From: JAVBUZ01 sp031554725
GTDB lineage: Bacteria; Bacillota; Clostridia; Lachnospirales; Lachnospiraceae
DNA: 23,193 bases
Assembly: GCA_031554725.1 (NCBI GenBank)
Contig: JAVBUZ010000225.1
Location: 1-23,193 of the forward strand
Direction: 5' to 3'
The notes under the pieces are model-generated. The model was given only the letters and a program-made list of their open reading frames with translations, was not told where the DNA came from and did no database searches. This document shows, one piece after another, positions 1 through 7,744 of the stretch. The translations under genes were made by a program, and so were the position numbers. The first letter of the stretch is position 1; every line of letters begins with the position of its first letter.

Positions 1-21
1 TTGAAAAGAATATTTTGCCAT

Positions 22-76
22 AAAAAAACCGACCTCCCAATCGTTAGATTTTTGGTCTAACTTTTGGGGGTCGGTT
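22..76 (-). terminator. Intrinsic terminator of greA-lysS
   Basis: A 13-pair stem (27-39 with 64-76, one G-U pair) reads on the minus strand just after the lysS stop codon. It is followed by seven U residues, the complement of the A run at 22-28. A second stem, GTTAGA/TCTAAC (43-48 with 56-61), sits inside the loop, so the terminator is a two-storey hairpin. No U run follows on the plus strand, so it acts for lysS. The bases to the left (1-21) hold nothing recognisable. Confidence 0.9.
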
Positions 77-109
77 CATAATTCCAACGGTCTTCTAATT
101 TTTTTATAC

Positions 110-1612
110 TTATTTGTCTAATGTCTTCATCGTGGGGAACAATAAAACATCCCTTATCGCTGGAGAATTGGTCATAATCATAATCAATCTATCAATCCCA
201 AAGCCAATACCGCCTGTAGGAGGCATACCGATTTCTAAGGCGTTTAAGAAGTCTTCATCAATGCTATTAGCTTCTTCATCGCCTTGAGCAATAAGCTCTT
301 CTTGCGCTATAAATCTCTGTCTTTGGTCAATTGGATCATTTAATTCGGAATAAGCATTTGCCATTTCCCAGCCGTTAATGAATAATTCAAAACGCTCCGT
401 ATACTCTGGATTCTCTGGTTTCTTCTTGGTTAGAGGAGAAATCTCGATTGGATGATCCAGGATAAAGGTTGGCTGAATTAAGTGCTCTTCTACAAACTCT
501 TCAAAGAATAGACAAAGGATATCACCCTTTTTATGTCTCTTTTCGTAGTGAACGCCGCATTTATCAGCTAATGCTTTTGCTTCTTCATCTGTTTTAATGT
601 CATTAAAGTCAACATCTTTATATTTCTTAACCGCGTCAATCATGGTCAATCTTTCAAATGGTTTTCCTAAATCAATTTCATGCTCGCCATAGGTAATAGT
701 TGTACAACCATGAATCTCCTGAGCAATATAACGATATAGGTTTTCCGAAAGATCCATCATGCCATGGTAGTCTGTATATGCCTGATATAACTCCATCAGT
801 GTAAATTCAGGATTATGTCTGGTGTCTAAGCCTTCATTACGGAAAACTCGTCCAATTTCATAAACTCTTTCTAGTCCACCTACGATAAGTCTCTTTAGAT
901 ATAGTTCTAAAGAAATTCTTAGCTTCACATCTTCATCTAATGCATTGTAGTGAGCAATAAATGGTCTTGCTGCTGCACCACCTGCATTTGATACAAGCAT
1001 TGGTGTTTCAACTTCCATAAATCCCTGATTATCAAGGAATCTACGAATTGCACTTATGATTTTCGAACGATTAACAAAGGTTGTTTTAACGTCCTGATTC
1101 ATTATAAGGTCTGTATATCTTTGTCTATAACGAATATCTGTGTTGGTTAATCCATGGAACTTTTCTGGAAGAATCTGTAAGCTCTTGCTAAGAAGCACAA
1201 CTTCTGCTGCATGAATAGAGATTTCTTCTGTTTTTGTTCTAAATACTTCACCTTTGATACCTACGATATCACCCACATCATATTTCTTAAAGTCTGCATA
1301 GGATTCTTCACCAATAGAATCTCTTGCAACGTAAGACTGGATGTTTCCTTTTAAGTCCTGTACATTACAGAAAGAAGCCTTACCCATAACGCGTTTTTGC
1401 ATAATACGACCTGCAATCGTTACTGTTTTTCCTTCAAGCTCTTCAAAGTCATCTTTTACATCCTGGCTGTGATGTGAAACATCATATTTTGTAATTTCAA
1501 AAGGATCTTTGCCTGCTTCCTGTAGGTTTGCTAATTTTTCTCTTCTAACCTTAAGTAACTGGTGAATATCCTGTTCTTGATTATTTTGTGTATTGTTCTG
1601 TGTATCTGCCAC
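110..1612 (-). CDS. lysS: Lysine--tRNA ligase, class II
   Basis: This enzyme charges tRNA-Lys with lysine using ATP, in the cytoplasm. The 500-residue length is normal for bacterial class II LysRS. An N-terminal OB-fold anticodon-binding domain spans roughly residues 62-150. The class II catalytic core follows, with motif 1 near 192-205 (FLDNQGFMEVETP), motif 2 near 249-272 (RVYEIGRVFRNEG...RHNPEFT) and motif 3 near 469-480 (GGIGFGIDRL). The start codon is GTG (610-612 in the second kilobase, that is 1610-1612), supported by AGAGGTG upstream that begins right after the greA stop codon. It follows greA by 14 bases and has no promoter of its own, so it is co-transcribed with greA, a pairing common in Firmicutes. 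I saw no T-box leader. Identity is certain. Confidence 0.97.
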   Translation of the reverse strand: MADTQNNTQNNQEQDIHQLLKVRREKLANLQEAGKDPFEITKYDVSHHSQDVKDDFEELEGKTVTIAGRIMQKRVMGKASFCNVQDLKGNIQSYVARDSIGEESYADFKKYDVGDIVGIKGEVFRTKTEEISIHAAEVVLLSKSLQILPEKFHGLTNTDIRYRQRYTDLIMNQDVKTTFVNRSKIISAIRRFLDNQGFMEVETPMLVSNAGGAAARPFIAHYNALDEDVKLRISLELYLKRLIVGGLERVYEIGRVFRNEGLDTRHNPEFTLMELYQAYTDYHGMMDLSENLYRYIAQEIHGCTTITYGEHEIDLGKPFERLTMIDAVKKYKDVDFNDIKTDEEAKALADKCGVHYEKRHKKGDILCLFFEEFVEEHLIQPTFILDHPIEISPLTKKKPENPEYTERFELFINGWEMANAYSELNDPIDQRQRFIAQEELIAQGDEEANSIDEDFLNALEIGMPPTGGIGFGIDRLIMIMTNSPAIRDVLLFPTMKTLDK

Positions 1613-1626
1613 TTTTTAGCACCTCT

Positions 1627-2109
1627 TTAGTTAGATCTCTGAATTTCAAGTACTTTATATTTTAGTGTACCTGCTTGTGTTTCTGCTTCTACTATATCTC
1701 CAAGCTTACTTCCCATCAGAGCTTTTCCAACTGGGCTTTCATTAGAAATTTTACCTTTTAAGCTGTTTGCTTCTGTAGAACCAACGATTTTATATTCTAA
1801 CTCTTCGTTGTACTCCATATCTAGAATTTTAACTTTACATCCAATGTTGATTCTGTCTAAATCCACTTCATCTTCAACAACAACTTCAGCATTTTTAAGG
1901 ATTTTCTCTAATTCTTCAATACGAGCTTCAATATCACGCTGTTCATCTTTCGCTGCATCATATTCTGCATTTTCGGATAAATCGCCTTGTTCTCTTGCTT
2001 CTTTAATTTTTTCAGCAACTTCTTTTCTCTTTACTACTTTTAAATCTTGTAACTCATCTTCATATTTTCTCAAACCTTCATAGGTTAATATGTTTTTCTT
2101 TTCTTCCAT
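1627..2109 (-). CDS. greA: Transcription elongation factor GreA
   Basis: GreA enters the secondary channel of RNA polymerase and stimulates cleavage of backtracked transcripts. The 160 residues match the usual 155-160. The N-terminal coiled coil (about residues 8-78) carries the diagnostic tip motif LSENAEYDAAKDEQ (about 44-57), which includes the acidic residues that coordinate the catalytic metal. The C-terminal FKBP-like domain follows, with the typical SPVGKALMG signature (about 125-133). The start ATG is preceded by AGGAAGGG. It is the first gene of a greA-lysS operon with a perfect sigma-A promoter and an 85-base leader. Identity is certain. Confidence 0.96.
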   Translation of the reverse strand: MEEKKNILTYEGLRKYEDELQDLKVVKRKEVAEKIKEAREQGDLSENAEYDAAKDEQRDIEARIEELEKILKNAEVVVEDEVDLDRINIGCKVKILDMEYNEELEYKIVGSTEANSLKGKISNESPVGKALMGSKLGDIVEAETQAGTLKYKVLEIQRSN

Positions 2110-2200
2110 GATAATCCCTTCCTGTATACATAATTTTATTTTGTGTCAATAAGGTATACCATGGTCAACATGACAACACGATGCCTAGATTAACGTAGGT

Positions 2201-2229
2201 ATTATACTTAATTTTGCTCGTAGTGTCAA
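2201..2229 (-). promoter_or_regulatory. Consensus sigma-A promoter of greA-lysS
   Basis: On the minus strand TTGACA (2224-2229) and TATAAT (2201-2206) are separated by exactly 17 bases, a perfect match to the vegetative consensus. Transcription should begin near 2194, giving a leader of about 85 bases before greA. The leader has a short GTCA-TGT-TGAC dyad but no terminator-like hairpin. No clear terminator separates the upstream chemoreceptor gene from this promoter. Confidence 0.85.
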
Positions 2230-2257
2230 GGACAGACGTCTTTTTGTACCACATACT

Positions 2258-3760
2258 CTAGCTTAAATACTTATCCATTTTATGAGAAACATCCATTACA
2301 TTTGTTAGAAGCGATTGTGCTTGTTCTGCATTTACACGATTCTGTTCACTTATTTCTGTGGACTGCTGTGATGCGGCGGTAACTTCCTCTGTTGTTGCAG
2401 ATAATTGCATGATGTTATCTACGATTTGGTTATTTGCCTCTGATAAACTTTCAAGCATATCGTCTATTTCTGTAATATCTTGAACAAGCTCATTTACGTT
2501 GGTGTTCATATCGCCAAACTGCTTTGATGCTTCTACAATCATCTTTTCCTGTTCATCACTAACCTTAACCGATTTTTCTACAACGCCTGCCGTCGTGTTA
2601 GCATTGGCATTTAATTCATCTAAAATACTAGCAATGTTTTCTGTTTCTTTTCTAGTTTTTTCTGATAGCTCACGAATCTCTTCCGCAACTACCGCAAAGC
2701 CTTTTCCTGCTTCACCAGCTCTCGCACTTTCAATCGATGCATTAAGAGCTAAAAGATTGGTTTGAGATGAAATTGCAAAGATAGTCTGTGTAATATTTTT
2801 AACATTAATCGCATTTTCTTGTAATTTTCTCATAGACTCTGCAACCTTAGCATTGGTTTCTGCTAAAACATCTGACTGTTCTTTTAGTTGTTGCATAATC
2901 TGCATATTTTTATCATTCAACTGGCTTGACTGTTTTGCAACCTGTACCATATGTTCTGAACGACTTACTGTCTTTTCGATATTCTCTTGAATATTCTGAG
3001 TCATCACTGTCTGTGTTTGAATATTTTCAGCAGTTACAACGGTACTATCACTAATATCTCCAATAGAATGATTTACTATTTCAGAAGAATCTTTTACTTC
3101 GTTTACAATTGCCATTGCCTCCTCAGTACCTCTTCTTATTTCTTCTGCTATCTGCATTACATCATCCATCATAGCCTGCTGAGTTTTGGCCTCGGCTCTA
3201 ACCCTACCAAGTGAGTCATTCATAAACATTTTTGCAAGCATTGTCGTATAGAAGGTAATAAATAGTATTACTAATATAGCTAACACTGCACATAGATTAT
3301 CAACAATTGCCTCGCCTTCATACATATTTAAAACATAAATCTTAATTAATGTCATAATAAGGTCTGTTACAACAATTGTCACGGATGCTATAAGAGCAAA
3401 CTTTGAATCAAAATATATAATATAACAAATAAGTGCCGATGTTGCTAAGAACATCATGAAATAGGAATTGAATTCCATAGTTATTATAATATTAGTAACT
3501 ACTATACCAAAGAATGAAGCATATCTTAGTTTGGTAGATGACTTATCCTTCATATATATCAAGGTGTTGGTTAGAATTGAAATTACTATAAATGCAACCA
3601 AGCCTACCACATATGCTACACTACGCATATCTCTAACCAAGCCAACTAGTACCACCGTAAGTACTAACACATAGTAAACGATCATTGCAAGATATACAAA
3701 TCTGTTTACTTTTCTTAGCTGCTCATTTTTGTCTGCATACAAATACTTTTTTTCTTCCAT
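2258..3760 (-). CDS. Methyl-accepting chemotaxis protein with six membrane helices
   Basis: This is a membrane chemoreceptor that would relay a signal to CheA/CheW. Six hydrophobic segments lie at about residues 21-42, 48-70, 80-95, 99-117, 120-143 and 155-180, joined by short loops, so there is no extracytoplasmic ligand-binding domain. A clear HAMP domain is also not visible. A long helical cytoplasmic domain follows, with the conserved hairpin tip near 329-366 (ISSQTNLLALNASIE, ARAGEAGKGFAVVAEEIR). No C-terminal CheR-tethering pentapeptide is seen. The start chosen is the ATG at 3758-3760, because AAGGAG lies 10 bases upstream; a TTG start at 3787 would place that site inside the gene. The protein is then 500 residues. 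It is a single-gene unit with its own promoter. The stimulus cannot be told; a membrane-state or redox sensor is inference. Confidence 0.9.
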   Translation of the reverse strand: MEEKKYLYADKNEQLRKVNRFVYLAMIVYYVLVLTVVLVGLVRDMRSVAYVVGLVAFIVISILTNTLIYMKDKSSTKLRYASFFGIVVTNIIITMEFNSYFMMFLATSALICYIIYFDSKFALIASVTIVVTDLIMTLIKIYVLNMYEGEAIVDNLCAVLAILVILFITFYTTMLAKMFMNDSLGRVRAEAKTQQAMMDDVMQIAEEIRRGTEEAMAIVNEVKDSSEIVNHSIGDISDSTVVTAENIQTQTVMTQNIQENIEKTVSRSEHMVQVAKQSSQLNDKNMQIMQQLKEQSDVLAETNAKVAESMRKLQENAINVKNITQTIFAISSQTNLLALNASIESARAGEAGKGFAVVAEEIRELSEKTRKETENIASILDELNANANTTAGVVEKSVKVSDEQEKMIVEASKQFGDMNTNVNELVQDITEIDDMLESLSEANNQIVDNIMQLSATTEEVTAASQQSTEISEQNRVNAEQAQSLLTNVMDVSHKMDKYLS

Positions 3761-3851
3761 AACTGCTTTTCTCCTTCGTTTGCACAATATATTGATTTAT
3801 TAAATATACCTATTACCATATTCTTTTGAACTTTTACATATATTTAGTCAT

Positions 3852-3880
3852 ATTATAACTATTATCAAACAATTTTACAA
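3852..3880 (-). promoter_or_regulatory. Promoter of the chemoreceptor gene
   Basis: TTGTAA (3875-3880) and TATAAT (3852-3857) lie 17 bases apart on the minus strand, in the gap after the preceding operon. The -10 is perfect and the -35 matches 4 of 6. It looks like sigma-A rather than a motility (sigma-D) promoter; I saw no TAAA-N15-GCCGATAT pattern. The leader is about 85 bases. Confidence 0.65.
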
Positions 3881-3887
3881 TCCCTAC

Positions 3888-4595
3888 TTATTGAAAAATC
3901 GACTTAATTGAAATAAATCTTATCTCTTTTCCTCTTGCGCATAAACGTTTACTTTCTTCATTCTCCACTTGTGTACTAATCCAAACACTTTCTTTGGGAA
4001 TGGATAGGGGGGTGGTTCCATAGAGCTTTTCTCCTGCAATGGTAAGAAGCTTTGATTTTTCTGGAATATGTAAGCCTTTCAGATTATCCGCTATCTCTAG
4101 CATAAATCCATATTCCTCCGCCAAATACTCCTCCATATCTTTCCACTCGCCTTCATTAGACGTTACCACTCCTAAATATTTCGCTGTACTGGCGTACCTT
4201 TCCACAATTCTTTGTGCTTCCAGCTCTCTATCCTGAAAAATAACTAGGGCATCAAAGGCAACCTGCATATGCTCGATCAAGTAGATAAGCCACTCATAGG
4301 AAAGGGGTTCCTGTTCTCTACCTAGAAAGTGCTGTACCTCTTTATCTAGTAAATAGCAGACCCCACCACTTTCTGCCGGTACCTCCTGCATTCCTTGCAT
4401 GTAGTTATTCCAATCCTGCCTTTTCCAAGGCTTCTTCTTATAGCTATATGCAGGCAAGTATACCTTCCACAGTGGAAGCTCGTCTTTGCCTCTTAAAAAG
4501 CTTTTTTCAATATGATACTCCCAGGGATCTTTTCTTCTTCTTTTCCCATTTCCTTCAAGGTTCATAAAAAAACAAACGACAGACAAATTTTCCAT
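3888..4595 (-). CDS. Conserved-looking protein of unknown function
   Basis: I do not recognise this 235-residue protein. It has no signal peptide or membrane segment and is rich in charged and aromatic residues. The first 75 residues are basic and tryptophan-rich (for example KKKPWKRQDW). The middle has a regular alpha/beta look: LSYEWLIYLIEHMQ, then hydrophobic strands FDALVIFQD and YLGVVTS (about residues 114-145), each followed by an acidic helix. A putative binding fold around those strands is inference. The start has a strong AGAGGAGG site 5 bases upstream. It is the last gene of the argF-birA-coaX-dusB operon, 39 bases after dusB. That position suggests a housekeeping role but does not define it. 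Confidence 0.75.
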   Translation of the reverse strand: MENLSVVCFFMNLEGNGKRRRKDPWEYHIEKSFLRGKDELPLWKVYLPAYSYKKKPWKRQDWNNYMQGMQEVPAESGGVCYLLDKEVQHFLGREQEPLSYEWLIYLIEHMQVAFDALVIFQDRELEAQRIVERYASTAKYLGVVTSNEGEWKDMEEYLAEEYGFMLEIADNLKGLHIPEKSKLLTIAGEKLYGTTPLSIPKESVWISTQVENEESKRLCARGKEIRFISIKSIFQ

Positions 4596-4634
4596 AGGCT
4601 CCTCCTCTTTGAAAATATGCTATCGTTTGTTGTT

Positions 4635-5603
4635 TTATTCTGGAAATATTTGGTCAAGTCCTATTAGTAGCTCTTCCATGTTTTCCATGCTATTTATCAT
4701 TTGTCTATATCTTGCAGAATTAGGATATCCAGTTGTGTACCAGGCTAAGTGCTTTCTCATCTCTCTAACGCCCAGATACTCACCTTTTACCGCTTGCTGC
4801 AAGGCCGCATGTCGCCTTATTACTTCCTTTACTTCTGCTGGTGTTGGCCTGCTAGGAAGCACACCTGTTTCTAGATAGTGTGTTATCTCTTTAAAAATCC
4901 AGGGATTGCCTTGGGCTCCTCGGCCAATCATTACTCCGTCACACCCAGTTTGCTCCAGCATTTCTTTTCCACGCTCGCCGCTAGTAACATCCCCATTTCC
5001 AATTACAGGTATGGTCAAGGCTTGCTTTACCTTTGCAATAATCTCCCAATCAGCCTGCCCTGAATAATATTGCTCCCTTGTTCTACCGTGTACCGCTACT
5101 GCACTTGCACCACAAGCCTCTGCAATTTTAGCAATCTCTACCGCATTTACCTGGGCCTCATCAAAGCCCTTTCGTATTTTTACCGTTACAGGCTTACTTA
5201 TAGCTCTAGAAACCTTGGTCACAATTTCCTCTACCAGCTTCGGATTCTTCATAAGTGCTGAACCCTCTTTGTTATTAACTACCTTAGGCACTGGGCAGCC
5301 CATATTGATATCTAAAATAGCAAAGGGCTTATCTTCAATCCTTTTAGCCATTTCCGCCATGATATCTGGATCCGAACCAAATAACTGCAAGGATACCGGC
5401 ACTTCATCTGGATGGATTTCCATAAGCTCCTCGGTATTTTTATTATTATAGTAAATTGCCTTTGCGCTTACCATTTCCATGCATAGAAGCCCCGCTCCCT
5501 GCTCTTTACATAGCAAACGAAATGGCAGGTCTGTTACGCCTGCCATTGGTGCTAGTATCACATTATTCTCAAGTGTTACATTTCCTATGGTCAATTTACT
5601 CAT
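4635..5603 (-). CDS. dusB: tRNA-dihydrouridine synthase, DusB type
   Basis: This FMN enzyme reduces specific uridines in tRNA to dihydrouridine with NADPH. The TIM-barrel signatures are present in order: LAPMAGVTDLPFR near residues 17-29, NMGCPVPKV with the proton-donating Cys103, KIRKGFD, VHGRTREQYYSG, GNGDV and GVMIGRGAQGNPWIF. The C-terminal helical domain is also present. Of two in-frame starts I chose the ATG at 5601-5603 (322 residues). It matches the family's N-terminus (MSKLTIGN) and lies one base after the coaX stop, which suggests translational coupling. An ATG at 5624 would add 7 residues and overlap coaX. Only a weak GAGAAG ribosome site is seen. Dus subfamily assignment is by resemblance. 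Confidence 0.93.
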   Translation of the reverse strand: MSKLTIGNVTLENNVILAPMAGVTDLPFRLLCKEQGAGLLCMEMVSAKAIYYNNKNTEELMEIHPDEVPVSLQLFGSDPDIMAEMAKRIEDKPFAILDINMGCPVPKVVNNKEGSALMKNPKLVEEIVTKVSRAISKPVTVKIRKGFDEAQVNAVEIAKIAEACGASAVAVHGRTREQYYSGQADWEIIAKVKQALTIPVIGNGDVTSGERGKEMLEQTGCDGVMIGRGAQGNPWIFKEITHYLETGVLPSRPTPAEVKEVIRRHAALQQAVKGEYLGVREMRKHLAWYTTGYPNSARYRQMINSMENMEELLIGLDQIFPE

Positions 5604-5604
5604 G

Positions 5605-6375
5605 TTATTTATTGTTCTTCTCATAGATCATTCGTAGTCCATCAAGGGTAAGTGCACTATCATAAATATCTATACTTTCTGTTTCTTCTGCAATGGTTCT
5701 TCCCAGTCCGCCTGTAGCAACTACTTTTAGGTCTGGTATTCCTGTCTCTTCTTTTACTTTTTTAATAATATATTCTGTTTGTCCAATCTGACCATACATA
5801 AGGCCGGCCTGCATACTGCTAATGGTCTCCTGTGCCAAAATAGACTTTGGTATCTTAATTTCGATTTTAGGTAATTTAGCCGCCTTTTCCCAAAGCGCCT
5901 CTGCACTGATACGAATGCCCGGTGCTGTGATACCAGCCGCAAAGCTACCGTCTGCAGTTACAAAGTCATAGGTCGTTGCTGTTCCAAAATCAATAATTAG
6001 AATCGGCCCGCCGTATCTTTCGAAGGCTGCCACTGCATCCACAATACGGTCAGCACCAATTGCTCTTGGATTTTCTGTAGTAATCTTAATTCCTGTTTTT
6101 ACCCCAGGTCCAACCACCAAAGGTGTTTTTCCTATATATCTTACCAAGCCACCAGTAAGTGAGTGCATTACGTCTGGCACTACGCTTGATAAACTAATTC
6201 CCTCAATGTCGCTAATTTCTATGCCCTTATTTTTTAATAATTGCGAAAGCAAAATACCATACTCATCAGAAGTACGTATCATTTTGGCCATGATTCTAAA
6301 GGTCGCTTTAAGCATGGAGCCATCATACACGCCACAAGTTATGTTAGTGTTTCCCACATCTATTACTAAAATCAT
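5605..6375 (-). CDS. coaX: Type III pantothenate kinase
   Basis: CoaX phosphorylates pantothenate to 4'-phosphopantothenate, the first step of coenzyme A synthesis. The 256 residues show the ASKHA-fold signatures of the type III family: DVGNTN at residues 6-11 (phosphate/ATP loop), GADR at 107-110, and IDFGTATTYD at about 128-137 with its catalytic-site aspartate. A glycine-rich ATGGLGR segment lies near the C-terminus. The start ATG has GGAG 9 bases upstream. It sits 12 bases after the preceding small gene and one base before dusB, in the middle of the operon. The coaX-dusB pairing and the nearby birA group cofactor and tRNA functions. Family length and motifs are complete. Confidence 0.95.
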   Translation of the reverse strand: MILVIDVGNTNITCGVYDGSMLKATFRIMAKMIRTSDEYGILLSQLLKNKGIEISDIEGISLSSVVPDVMHSLTGGLVRYIGKTPLVVGPGVKTGIKITTENPRAIGADRIVDAVAAFERYGGPILIIDFGTATTYDFVTADGSFAAGITAPGIRISAEALWEKAAKLPKIEIKIPKSILAQETISSMQAGLMYGQIGQTEYIIKKVKEETGIPDLKVVATGGLGRTIAEETESIDIYDSALTLDGLRMIYEKNNK

Positions 6376-6387
6376 CTTTTATTTCTC

Positions 6388-6738
6388 CTATTCCTCTAAT
6401 AGTCCGTCTGTGCCTTCATGCAAGATAAAAATACGGTAATATAAACTTAGGGATTCTAAAAGCTCTTCTCGTTTTCTTCTAATCTCCGAAACTAAAAGCC
6501 CACTGGAAATTTCATCGTAATAAATGTCATCCTCGTCTGCGTTGGTTTCCAAAGATACGCTACCATCTTCCTCAAATACAATCGTAAAAACGCCACCCAC
6601 TTCTTCCGTAAAAAGAACACTCATAATGTGTAGCTCTTCTTTTATGGAATCTGGTATTAGTCCAAAATCTTTTTCATTAAAATAATATTTCTGCTCATAC
6701 GCGTTGGCGCCGCATAGCACAATACGTTTTTCTTCCAT
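6388..6738 (-). CDS. Small acidic protein of unknown function (possible DUF6145)
   Basis: This is a 116-residue cytosolic protein with no membrane segment. It begins EKRIVLCGANAYEQKYYFN, then has a central beta-rich part (HIMSVLFTEEVGGVFTIVF, about residues 36-54), a very acidic stretch (DEDDIYYDE, about 66-75) and a C-terminal helix. From memory it resembles the uncharacterised Lachnospiraceae family DUF6145; that is not verified. The start chosen is the ATG at 6736-6738, with GAAAGG 10 bases upstream. A GTG at 6762, one base after the birA stop, would add 8 residues. It is wedged between birA and coaX with gaps of 25 and 12 bases, so it is a true operon member. No function can be assigned. 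Confidence 0.8.
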   Translation of the reverse strand: MEEKRIVLCGANAYEQKYYFNEKDFGLIPDSIKEELHIMSVLFTEEVGGVFTIVFEEDGSVSLETNADEDDIYYDEISSGLLVSEIRRKREELLESLSLYYRIFILHEGTDGLLEE

Positions 6739-6763
6739 CTTGTTAATGCCTTTCTCATGCACT

Positions 6764-7744
6764 TTACACGTAGCCGTAAATACCTCTTACCGATACTTCA
6801 CCCGCATAAACCTTTTTCACTGTGCCATCTTCTTTGGATACTAAAAGCTCCCCTTCCTTGGTAATTGCTAATGCTTTTCCTGTAAATTCCTCTTGTGGAT
6901 CAAGGACCTTAACTTCCTTACCTAGGTTTACAAGTCGCTCCTCATATGGCTTTAACAGCTCTGTTAGGTCTGCATGTAACATAAATTTATCATAATCTTC
7001 TTCAAAGTGCTCTAGTATTTTTACCAGAAGCTCTGTTCTTGATATTTTCTTATTAGTTTCCTTTGAAAGGTAGGTTGCTTTTTCTAAAAGCTCCTCTGGA
7101 AACTCCTGTTCATCCACATTTATCCCCACTCCGGTTACAATGTAATGAACAAAATCTGGTTCCGCGCTCATCTCTGTTAGGATACCTACAATTTTTTTCC
7201 CTTGAACAACAATATCATTGGGCCATTTAATTCCCGCCTCCACACCTGCGACCTCCTCAATTGCCTTGGCAACAGACACTGCCATCACGAGGGTCAGCAT
7301 CGAAGCACGATTGGGCTCGATTTCCGGTCTAGAAAGAAGGGTAAAGTAAATATTAACTCCTGGGGGAGATTCCCACAGTTTTCCCCTTCTCCCTCTTCCA
7401 GCCACTTGCTCGTTGGCAATCACGAGGGTACCGTGGGTAGCACCTTCCTCTGCCAGCTGCTTGGCCTTTATATTGGTAGAATCAATTTCTTGAAAAAAAT
7501 GCAAGTTCTTGCCAGCCCACTTTGTATGAATACGGCTATTTAACTCACTTTTGGTAAAAACATCTGTACCACCACTGAGCATGTAGCCCTTATTTTGAAC
7601 TGCCTCAATTTGAAAACCCTCTTTCTTTAGCTGATTAATGGCCTTCCACACAGCTGTACGAGAGACGCCAAATTTCTCACAAATTTCCTGTCCCGATACA
7701 TAATCTTGTTTTTCTCTAAGTAGGGCTAATATTTCTGCTCTCAT
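6764..7744 (-). CDS. birA: Biotin--protein ligase / biotin operon repressor
   Basis: BirA activates biotin to biotinyl-AMP and attaches it to the lysine of biotin-dependent carboxylases. This is the bifunctional form. An N-terminal winged helix-turn-helix (about residues 1-58, with VSGQEICEKFGVSRTAVWKAINQL) is followed by the ligase domain. That domain has GRGRRG at 116-121 (biotinyl-AMP loop), KWPND at 173-177 and KKIVGIL near 183-189, and then a C-terminal SH3-like domain. The HTH implies it also represses biotin genes elsewhere; none are in this window. Its ATG overlaps the argF stop codon (ATGA, 7741-7744), so it is translationally coupled to argF. At 326 residues it has normal length. 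Confidence 0.95.
   Translation of the reverse strand: MRAEILALLREKQDYVSGQEICEKFGVSRTAVWKAINQLKKEGFQIEAVQNKGYMLSGGTDVFTKSELNSRIHTKWAGKNLHFFQEIDSTNIKAKQLAEEGATHGTLVIANEQVAGRGRRGKLWESPPGVNIYFTLLSRPEIEPNRASMLTLVMAVSVAKAIEEVAGVEAGIKWPNDIVVQGKKIVGILTEMSAEPDFVHYIVTGVGINVDEQEFPEELLEKATYLSKETNKKISRTELLVKILEHFEEDYDKFMLHADLTELLKPYEERLVNLGKEVKVLDPQEEFTGKALAITKEGELLVSKEDGTVKKVYAGEVSVRGIYGYV

Noticed and set aside
2119..2150. Second promoter close to greA (TTGACA with TATACA)
   Set aside because: The spacing is only 15 bases and the start point would fall inside the ribosome binding site.
1613..2257. T-box leader for lysS
   Set aside because: lysS follows greA by 14 bases, and the greA leader has neither a T-box sequence nor an antiterminator hairpin.
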